Origin: GCA-002726655 sp046582185
GTDB taxonomy: Bacteria; Pseudomonadota; Gammaproteobacteria; Pseudomonadales; Azotimanducaceae
Direction: 5' to 3'
DNA: 5,338 nt
Assembly: GCA_046582185.1 (NCBI GenBank)
Contig: JAYGEX010000004.1
Location: forward strand, 1-5,338
Shown: in pieces, positions 1 to 4,677 of the stretch
Position numbering within the stretch: position 1 is the stretch's first letter
How the letters are laid out: each line of letters opens with the position of its first letter
Program-made: the position numbers and the translations under genes
The notes under the pieces: model-generated
The model's database searches: none
Told to the model about the DNA's origin: nothing
What the model saw: the letters and a program-made list of their open reading frames with translations, nothing else

Positions 1-142
1 TTTTAAGCCTGCGGTTTTCTTCTTCAAGTTCTTTCATCCGTTTCATCATTGAAGCATCCATGCCACCATACTTTGCACGCCAGTTGTAAAATGTTGCCTC
101 GCTCATACCATGTGTCCTGGCCAGCTCAGCAACGGGGATACG
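1..142 (-). pseudogene. IS3-family transposase OrfA fragment, N-terminus missing
   Basis: Read on the minus strand, 47 codons run without a stop from 142 to the left edge. They contain ELARTHGMSEATFYNWRAKYGGM followed by a charged helix with MKRMKELEEENRRLK. This is the helix-turn-helix plus the start of the leucine-zipper region of IS3-family OrfA, the DNA-binding half of the frameshift-produced OrfAB transposase. The usual 20 or so residues before the 'PVAELA' segment are absent: going upstream, the frame meets a TGA at 151-149 after two unrelated codons (S, P), and no start codon or terminal inverted repeat is visible. The C-terminal part lies beyond the left edge. The OrfA start is therefore destroyed and the fragment is probably inert. 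Family assignment is strong; the particular IS group cannot be fixed from 47 residues. Confidence 0.85.
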
Positions 143-163
143 AGGCGATCACTATTGAGGCGA
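142..163. repeat. 7-bp direct repeat at the edge of the transposase fragment
   Basis: GAGGCGA occurs at 142-148 and again at 157-163, with 8 bp between. The first copy starts exactly where OrfA similarity stops. The repeat is seen directly. Whether it is a trace of the rearrangement that truncated the insertion sequence, or chance, cannot be decided here. Confidence 0.4.
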
Positions 164-239
164 CCAATACGTGCGGTTATGGCTAGGAAGCATTCTCACA
201 CGCGCTCCCTTCACACGTGGAGGGGTAACTAATTGCAGC

Positions 240-326
240 GCCAGCATAACCGCGCTGGCCGCAGGTCGTCTGCTTTGGAGCCAGAAGCAGCCATCAAGTA
301 ACAGAGCGGTCAACGCCGGTTACGGC
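240..326. repeat. Cluster of three short inverted repeats in a gene-free stretch
   Basis: The stretch 143-408 holds no gene I can support; the one long frame through it (GTG at 171 to 398) has no recognisable protein features. It does hold three potential hairpins: GCCAGC (240-245) with GCTGGC (254-259); CTGCTTTGG with CCAGAAGCAG (270-290, one bulged base); and GCCG (315-318) with CGGC (323-326), loop GTTA. None is followed by a T-tract, so they do not look like intrinsic terminators. They may be a degenerate dispersed intergenic repeat or structure in the esterase leader. The pairing is visible; the function is unknown. Confidence 0.4.
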
Positions 327-408
327 CAGAAACGGAATTCCTTCGATTCGGAGGTCAGATACAGTTTGAGGTATAGTAGTTCAACTTTGTCTGAATGAGG
401 AACCTGGC

Positions 409-546
409 ATGTCTGAAGAAGTGACGCTAAGTGGGACATCCGTGCATCGGTTACATAGTGATCTGATTGATCAAGACTTTCTGATCAACGTTGCTGTTCC
501 GCCCGGCTATAGGTGTATAAACATGCGTCTTCTTAACAAGGATTAG
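409..546 (+). pseudogene. Truncated alpha/beta-hydrolase esterase, N-terminal stub
   Basis: An ATG at 409 with GAGG 8 bp upstream (397-400) opens a 45-codon frame ending in TAG at 544-546. Residues 5-34, with VHRLHSDLIDQDFLINVAVP and then PGY, match the opening of the 'putative esterase' family (Esterase D / IroE-like alpha/beta hydrolases), in which 'LHS...D..I.VA.PPGY' is followed by 'YPV.Y.LDG' and the catalytic domain. Here similarity ends at Tyr34 (codon 508-510) and an unrelated 11-residue tail follows. No nucleophile elbow or catalytic His/Asp remains, against roughly 250-300 residues for an intact member. The stub keeps its ribosome-binding site, and its stop lies 3 bp before the gloA ATG, so it could still be translated and coupled to gloA. 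I read it as the product of a deletion joining the esterase 5' end to the gloA leader. The family call rests on about 30 residues. Confidence 0.6.
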
Positions 547-549
547 ACC

Positions 550-1041
550 ATGACAGATACCACAGACTTTGTGCTAAACCAGACAATGCTCAGAATAAAG
601 GACCCGAATAGGTCTGTGCGCTTCTATCAGGATGTACTCGGCATGACATTGCTCGAAACATTTAACTTTCCTGACATGAGTTTCAGTTTGTACTTTATGG
701 GCTACCCAACGACAGAAATTCCCGGCGATGCAAAAGAGCGTGCCAAGTGGGTGTTCGAACAGCCTGCACTGCTGGAGCTGACGCATAACCATGGTACTGA
801 GGATCAGCCGGATTTTTCACACCACAATGGCAATGACGAACCAAGGGGGTTTGGGCACATTGGGATTTCCGTGCCTGATGTTTATGCCGCTTGTGAGCGG
901 TTTGATAACCTTGATGTTGAATATGTAAAAAGACCAGACGACGGCAACATGAAAGGCCTGGCGTTCATCAAGGACCCTGACGGCTACTGGATCGAAATCT
1001 TGTCAGCGAGCGGCCTGCGCGACTTGATTCTGCCGGACTAG
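550..1041 (+). CDS. gloA: Lactoylglutathione lyase (glyoxalase I), zinc-type
   Basis: Cytosolic glyoxalase I isomerises the methylglyoxal-glutathione hemithioacetal to S-lactoylglutathione, the first step of methylglyoxal detoxification. The 163-aa protein is a two-module VOC-fold enzyme (about residues 8-80 and 100-152). All four family metal ligands are present: Gln11 (in LNQTMLRIKDP), Glu76 (in ALLELTHN), His103 (in GFGHIGI) and Glu149 (in DPDGYWIEI). Arg15 and Asn80 match glutathione-contacting positions. The long loop PTTEIPGDAKERAKWVFEQP and the segment after THNHG are typical of the human/Pseudomonas zinc-type class and are absent from the roughly 135-aa nickel-type E. coli enzyme. The start is supported by AAGGA at 537-541, 8 bp before the ATG. 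A weak TTGCTG/TATAAA promoter-like pair with a long 19-bp spacer lies at 491-521, inside the esterase stub. The cupin gene follows 68 bp downstream. Confidence 0.93.
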   Translation: MTDTTDFVLNQTMLRIKDPNRSVRFYQDVLGMTLLETFNFPDMSFSLYFMGYPTTEIPGDAKERAKWVFEQPALLELTHNHGTEDQPDFSHHNGNDEPRGFGHIGISVPDVYAACERFDNLDVEYVKRPDDGNMKGLAFIKDPDGYWIEILSASGLRDLILPD

Positions 1042-1109
1042 GCAGGTTTTCATCGCTGCCTCCGCGCTATGGTAGCATCGAGACATCAAATTTTAAGGGA
1101 GTTTTCAAA

Positions 1110-1541
1110 ATGTCATTACCTCAGGATATAAAACCAGTAAATAGCGAACTGATGGATACGTTAGTCGAAGCCTCGAAGCTGGATTGGATGCAAACTGGCG
1201 ACAAGTCTTTTATGAAAATATTGTATACGGGTTCCGAAAGCGGGAGTTGGGCCGTACTCTTCAGGTGGCTAAAAGGTTACGTGGCAGGACCGCATAAACA
1301 TCTAAGTGGTTCGCACACCTTTATCCTGAGCGGCAAGTTGCAGGTCAGAGACGGTGTGCTGAATACGGGAGATTACGTATACGAGCCGAATGGCATGCTG
1401 CATGGCGAGACGACGGCGCTTGAGGACACAGAGTATTTGTTTATCTGCAACGGTCCGGTGCTGTTTTTTGACGATGAGAATTTTACCGGTTACCTCAGTT
1501 GGGAAGAGCTGAGAAAAATGCAGAGTGCGCAGGGTGAGTAA
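1110..1541 (+). CDS. Cupin-domain protein, 2,4'-dihydroxyacetophenone dioxygenase-like
   Basis: This 143-aa protein is a single small beta-barrel cupin. Motif 1 is at about residues 60-79 (GPHKHLSGSHTFILSGKLQV) and motif 2 at about 87-101 (GDYVYEPNGMLHGE). His62, His64 and His98 are placed to bind one divalent metal. His69 sits where many cupins have a metal-ligand Glu, giving a three-His centre as in the 2,4'-dihydroxyacetophenone dioxygenase / acetylacetone-cleaving enzyme group, whose members break C-C bonds with Fe(II) and O2. The 'YVYEP.G..H' element and the C-terminal 'NGPVLFFDDE' stretch also fit that group. The substrate is not determinable, and a non-oxygenase (isomerase or ChrR-like sensor) role remains possible. 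AAGGGAG at 1095-1101 gives a strong ribosome-binding site 8 bp before the ATG. The 3' end overlaps the ThuA-domain gene, implying co-transcription. Confidence 0.78.
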   Translation: MSLPQDIKPVNSELMDTLVEASKLDWMQTGDKSFMKILYTGSESGSWAVLFRWLKGYVAGPHKHLSGSHTFILSGKLQVRDGVLNTGDYVYEPNGMLHGETTALEDTEYLFICNGPVLFFDDENFTGYLSWEELRKMQSAQGE

Positions 1542-2277
1542 CCAAAAAATAGATGTTTATCTGGTCTGCAACGCAAAGTATCACGACACCAATTTTTCCA
1601 GGCTGGAACTGTTAAAGCTACTGGGAGAACACGAAGATGTCTGGGTCAAAGTGAGCGATAGCTTTGCTGACGTTGAGTCAATTAAGTCATCAACCTTACT
1701 CATCACTTATACGTGTTGTCTGTGTCCAACTGAGGAAGAACAAATTGCCTTGCGTGAGTTTGTCGAGAATGGTGGCAGATGGTTCGCTTTGCATGGGACC
1801 AATGCACTGGTTGAAATTACTGCGCAAGGAGCGGACACGCCAGACAAAGCACCTCACCTGATGGAAACACTGGGTTCCCGCTTTGTCGCGCACCCAGCAG
1901 TTCAGACTTTTAATGTTGTTGTTACCGAAGAACAGCACCCAATAACCGCGGGTCTTGAGGATTTCGAAATTGAGGATGAGCCGTACTACTGTGAATTCTT
2001 AGAGGGCAATAAGGTGTTGCTCCAGGCGAGCTACAATGCGCCGTCTGTGGGTTATGCTCGGTCTGAATTTGGTCTGGAGAGGGAATCGCAGCCACAAATG
2101 TATGTCCGGACGCTAGGCAAAGGAGAGGTGCTCTATCTGATGCTGGGTCACTGCACCGGCAAATATGATATGCGACCGATACTGGATGTTGCACCGGTCG
2201 CACGTTGCGCGTGGAAGTATCCTGTGTTCTACGAGTTACTGCGCCGTGGCATCAGGTGGGGTATTGGCGACGCCTGA
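1525..2277 (+). CDS. ThuA-domain protein, class I glutamine amidotransferase-like fold
   Basis: The 250-residue protein spans one ThuA domain, a flavodoxin/glutamine-amidotransferase-like fold first named in rhizobial trehalose utilisation. Visible landmarks are the N-terminal strand KIDVYLVCNAKYHD (8-21), GGRWFALHGTNA (83-94) where ThuA members carry a conserved 'hH' motif, HPITAGLEDFEIEDEPYY (138-155), and LGKGEVLYLMLGH (197-209) before a C-terminal helix with LLRRGIRWG. No nucleophilic Cys in a GxCxG elbow is seen, so amidotransferase activity is unlikely; the biochemical role of this branch is not known to me. The start is uncertain: GTG at 1525 gives this length (17-bp overlap with the cupin gene), while GTG at 1534 gives 247 aa beginning SNQKIDV (8-bp overlap). 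Neither has a strong Shine-Dalgarno, which suggests translational coupling to the cupin gene. It ends 13 bp from the end of the convergent crotonase gene, with only a weak hairpin at the end of the frame. Confidence 0.8.
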   Translation: MRRVSNQKIDVYLVCNAKYHDTNFSRLELLKLLGEHEDVWVKVSDSFADVESIKSSTLLITYTCCLCPTEEEQIALREFVENGGRWFALHGTNALVEITAQGADTPDKAPHLMETLGSRFVAHPAVQTFNVVVTEEQHPITAGLEDFEIEDEPYYCEFLEGNKVLLQASYNAPSVGYARSEFGLERESQPQMYVRTLGKGEVLYLMLGHCTGKYDMRPILDVAPVARCAWKYPVFYELLRRGIRWGIGDA

Positions 2278-2290
2278 CGCAGGTGTTTGG

Positions 2291-3205
2291 TTAGCCAGTC
2301 ATTTCGGTTTCAAGTGGCACCAGATGTCCGTTTTCATCTCGAATCTCTGGCTCTGTCACTCGCGCTTTGCTGTCGCCAAAAGGAGCATCGCGGTCACGCA
2401 GTGCAGCACGCAAACCTTCTGTGCCAATCTGTTTGAACACATTCTTTGCTGCTTTCGTAGTATGTGCTCTGGCATCGTTTTCTGCCGCTAACCTTTGTAG
2501 GGTACTGGCGCCCATCAATTCAATGCCTACGTTGATGATGCGCTTGTTGGCTGAGAGCATTTCAGGGTCGATCCAACTAAGTCGATCAGCGAGGCCCTCA
2601 ACTTCCTGCTCCAACAGATCTTCAGGCACAGACTTTAATACAAGGCCAATTTTGGCGGCGTCCTTCCCGGTTAAGGTATCACCCGTTAACAAGAGGCGTT
2701 TTGTCCATTGGGGACCGCAGTGATAGAGCCACATCTGGTTAGGTGCGGCGCCCATATTACGTAGCGCAGAGTAGCCAATATTGGCATTGTCGGCACAGAT
2801 GAGAATATCGCAGTACAGTGCAAGGTCAGTACCACCGGCGAGACAGTGGCCGTGAATCTGGGCAATCGAAGGTTTGTGCATCTCGGACAGCGTTCGCAAA
2901 CTTCGCTGGAATCTTTCGATGTTCCATGCGTCGTCGTCGATACCAACTCCCTTGCGTCGTTCGACACCATCGTCGTTAGATTTTCTGCCCGCGGTAAGGT
3001 CATAACCCGCGCAAAAAGATGGCCCTTCGCCCTTGATAATGACGCAGTGCACAGACTTATCATCATCTGCTTCCCAGAGTGCATCGCGCAGTTCCTCGAC
3101 CAGTTCGATCGATAGTGCGTTACGTTTTTCAGGGCGATTAAGCGTGATACGTGCGCGGCCTTTCTCTACTTTGTAAGTGATATTTTCGAATGATGGAGTG
3201 CTCAT
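2291..3205 (-). CDS. Crotonase / enoyl-CoA hydratase-family protein with non-canonical active site
   Basis: This 304-aa protein has the crotonase core, about residues 7-260: ITLNRPEKRNALS (20-32) and the two oxyanion-hole segments SFCAGYDL (63-70) and HGHCLAGGTDLALYCD (118-133), which bind acyl-CoA thioesters. In classical enoyl-CoA hydratase two Glu residues add water. Here the first is Asp127 (GGTDLAL instead of GG..ELA), and the second region reads YSALRNMGAAPNQ (145-157) with no Glu. It is therefore probably not a plain hydratase; isomerase, hydrolase, decarboxylase or lyase chemistry is possible. An insertion of about 25 residues (73-97, rich in Asp and Lys/Arg) follows the first oxyanion segment, and the tail from about 270 is an acidic extension. 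The start at 3205 has GAGG (3213-3216, complement) 7 bp upstream. The PhyH gene ends 100 bp upstream on the same strand, so a shared transcript is possible. Confidence 0.88.
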   Translation of the reverse strand: MSTPSFENITYKVEKGRARITLNRPEKRNALSIELVEELRDALWEADDDKSVHCVIIKGEGPSFCAGYDLTAGRKSNDDGVERRKGVGIDDDAWNIERFQRSLRTLSEMHKPSIAQIHGHCLAGGTDLALYCDILICADNANIGYSALRNMGAAPNQMWLYHCGPQWTKRLLLTGDTLTGKDAAKIGLVLKSVPEDLLEQEVEGLADRLSWIDPEMLSANKRIINVGIELMGASTLQRLAAENDARAHTTKAAKNVFKQIGTEGLRAALRDRDAPFGDSKARVTEPEIRDENGHLVPLETEMTG

Positions 3206-3305
3206 GAGATATCCTCGATAGAAGGTGAAGTGTATTTTATTTTAGCGGTCGCACGTTTTGATCTGCGTTCGCCAGCAGAATGGTTGTAAGCGTCGTTGAG
3301 TTGCG

Positions 3306-4220
3306 CTAGGCAGGGCTCCATGCGACGGGAAATACCTCAGGAAATTCATCGAGGCATTGTCCATCTTGTGGGTTGTAGTCAAAGAGCTTCAGAGGGTCCG
3401 GGATTGACTGGCTGCGACGCCGCTGATAACAAACGTCAGGACCTGCCCATAGTGAAGCGTGTGATCGCCGTGGATGTTTTAGTTCAACGCCACCAAGCGC
3501 AGAGTGAACAATGTTGCCGTGAAACAAAATCACGTCGCCTGGCGAATAGTCCCAGCCGAGTATGTCGAATGAGTCCCTGAAACTTTCGATGTTGGGTAGC
3601 GCTGGCAGATCAGGGTCAAGGAAGGAGTCAAAATACGTCCACTTTTCATGAGCCTCGCGGCCTATGAGTACCTCGCCATTGGCAAATGCGCGGTTTAGCG
3701 CTGCTGCACCTTCAGGGTCAGAGTCAGGGTCCAGGCCGACAGGCGGACGGTAGGTTATGTTCCACAAGTGTGATCCGCGTAGAACTTCAAGGCTCACATT
3801 CCGTGGTGCTGCATCTGCACAAACCCACGCTCGAACCAATTGATGCCCCTCAACATTGTAATAACACGTATCCTGGTGCCAGGCACTTGGCGCGATCATA
3901 CCCGCAGGTTTGTAGAACATTTGGTCCATGTAGAAACAAACCGGTGCCTGCAATACTGAGCCGACAATTTGTGCAATGGGCGAATCAGTCAATAACTGCT
4001 TCAGTTTGGGTGAATGGCTTGCGGGGAACTGGTCGATTCGAAGCGGCATCGAGACACCCGCGGACATGCCATCCGGATGGTCATGGGCGTATTCAAGACC
4101 CTCAGCAAGTATGTCGGTCCACTCACTACTTAAGATATTCTTTAGCAGTATTGCGCCATCCCTGTTGAAAGCGGAGATTTGCTGTTCATCTATTTGGTAT
4201 AACGGGGCTGAATTGGCCAT
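3306..4220 (-). CDS. PhyH (phytanoyl-CoA dioxygenase)-family Fe(II)/2-oxoglutarate oxygenase
   Basis: The 304-aa protein is a complete double-stranded beta-helix oxygenase of the PhyH family. The facial triad is visible: His115 and Asp117 in SAWHQDTCYYN (112-122), and the distal His239 in FHGNIVHSALGG (233-244). Arg251 or Arg252 (in PRRSHASLW) lies 12-13 residues further on, placed to bind the 2-oxoglutarate carboxylate. FYMDQMFYKPAG (96-107) before the HxD motif and EVLRGSH (145-151) are typical family landmarks. Such enzymes hydroxylate small molecules, acyl-CoAs or natural products; length and motifs do not identify the substrate. The start at 4220 is well supported: AGGA (4225-4228, complement) sits 4 bp before the ATG. 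The gene is divergent from the small ORF at 4345 and upstream of the crotonase gene, and both may act on related carbon skeletons (inference). Confidence 0.9.
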   Translation of the reverse strand: MANSAPLYQIDEQQISAFNRDGAILLKNILSSEWTDILAEGLEYAHDHPDGMSAGVSMPLRIDQFPASHSPKLKQLLTDSPIAQIVGSVLQAPVCFYMDQMFYKPAGMIAPSAWHQDTCYYNVEGHQLVRAWVCADAAPRNVSLEVLRGSHLWNITYRPPVGLDPDSDPEGAAALNRAFANGEVLIGREAHEKWTYFDSFLDPDLPALPNIESFRDSFDILGWDYSPGDVILFHGNIVHSALGGVELKHPRRSHASLWAGPDVCYQRRRSQSIPDPLKLFDYNPQDGQCLDEFPEVFPVAWSPA

Positions 4221-4344
4221 TGCTTCCTGTCTTTTTTGTTAAAACGTTTAGTGTGTGGCGGTTTCAGCTTCGAGTGTAACAAATCGCTTGAATGGCTTAC
4301 ATATATCTTGAAACTCATAAAACCGGTGTCGAGGAGCGCAATGA

Positions 4345-4494
4345 ATGGTTAGATCTGAGACAAATGACTCGCTTGCACAGATGCTGGATATGGCCGAGGC
4401 ACAGAAGCAGAAACCTGGTGACTTTGTGCAATTCCAGGTTGGCGAAGATGCCGTCATCGTGGTTCGCGTATTTGTGAAGAACAGTCGGGGATGA
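4345..4494 (+). CDS. Unrecognised 49-aa protein
   Basis: An ATG at 4345 preceded by GAGGAG (4331-4336) 8 bp upstream opens a 49-codon frame ending in TGA at 4492-4494; a TGA lies directly upstream in frame (4342-4344), so this is the full length. The product falls into two parts: a polar helical N-terminus (about 5-23, SLAQMLDMAEAQKQK) and, after a PGD turn at 24-26, alternating hydrophobic residues suggesting a beta-hairpin (FVQFQVGEDAVIVVRVFVK, 27-45). There is no signal peptide, membrane segment or cysteine. Composition and residue patterning look protein-like, not random, and the Shine-Dalgarno is among the better ones in the window. I do not recognise the family. It is divergent from the PhyH gene across 124 bp and precedes the integrase leader, so it may be the last host gene before the element or part of it. 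Confidence 0.55.
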   Translation: MVRSETNDSLAQMLDMAEAQKQKPGDFVQFQVGEDAVIVVRVFVKNSRG

Positions 4495-4598
4495 TGGTGC
4501 CGGAAAGAGCGCCCATCTTCGGGTCTCAACCGATCTCAGCCAATATCAAATAATTGCTCTGTATCCCTTATTATATGAGTATTATGTTATTTTCCTTG

Positions 4599-4620
4599 TT
4601 TCAATCCCTCTCAACCGCTA
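4599..4620 (+). other. Possible attachment-site sequence resembling a tRNA 3' end
   Basis: TTTCAATCCCTCTC followed by AACCGCTA resembles the T-loop, 3' T-stem and near-CCA end of a tRNA (tRNA-Ser genes often end TTCGAATCCCTCTC...CCGCCA). P4-type integrases commonly recombine at tRNA 3' ends, with the site just upstream of int, and this lies 58 bp before the integrase start. Against it, the match needs a gap, the matching 5' T-stem strand is absent, and no intact tRNA is present. Seven bases, TTCAATC, recur at 4624-4630. Confidence 0.2.
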
Positions 4621-4641
4621 TCGTTCAATCACATAGTTTAT

Positions 4642-4661
4642 GGTGGGTAGGAAGGTGGGTA
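4642..4661 (+). repeat. Tandem GGTGGGTA repeats upstream of integrase, candidate arm-type sites
   Basis: GGTGGGTA occurs at 4642-4649 and again at 4654-4661, a 12-bp period that places both copies on nearly the same helix face. They end 16 bp before the integrase ATG and 3 bp before its Shine-Dalgarno. Short direct repeats of this kind close to a P4-type integrase start fit arm-type binding sites for its N-terminal domain, which could also autoregulate int. The repeat is seen; the role is inferred. Confidence 0.45.
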
Positions 4662-4677
4662 AACGAGGTTTTGCATT

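Noticed and set aside
171..398. 75-codon GTG-started frame in the left intergenic region
   Set aside because: It has no recognisable domain and no convincing ribosome-binding site, it runs through several inverted repeats, and its composition (Ser/Arg-rich) looks like chance translation.
1040..1061. AGGCAG/CTGCCT inverted repeat after gloA as a terminator
   Set aside because: It is a 6-bp stem with a 10-nt loop and no T-tract, too weak to claim separation of gloA from the cupin gene.
2270..2286. Hairpin ACGCCT/AGGTGT (loop GACGC) between the convergent ThuA and crotonase genes as a bidirectional terminator
   Set aside because: The stem is only 6 bp with one G-T pair, it is followed by just TTTGG on one strand, and there is no T-tract on the other.
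3234..3244. TAAAAT boxes on the minus strand as a promoter for the crotonase gene
   Set aside because: No acceptable -35 element lies at 16-18 bp spacing; an AT-rich patch alone is insufficient.
4261..4314. GTTTCA (4261-4266) and TGAAAC (4309-4314) as a divergent-promoter operator
   Set aside because: There are only 6 matching bases 42 bp apart with no extended symmetry, which is expected by chance.
4493..4517. GATGG(T)GC / GCCCATC hairpin at the end of the 49-aa ORF as an intrinsic terminator
   Set aside because: The stem has a bulge and a large loop and is not followed by a run of T.
4248..4529. 93-codon minus-strand frame across the integrase-side intergenic DNA
   Set aside because: It is antisense to the better-supported 49-aa ORF, rich in Cys/His/Phe/Ser in a pattern typical of shadow frames, and has no recognisable motif.
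4598..4620. CRISPR-repeat-like sequence (GTTTCAATCCC, or ATTGAAAC on the complement)
   Set aside because: Only one copy is present, apart from a 7-bp echo at 4624. There is no spacer-repeat periodicity and no cas gene.
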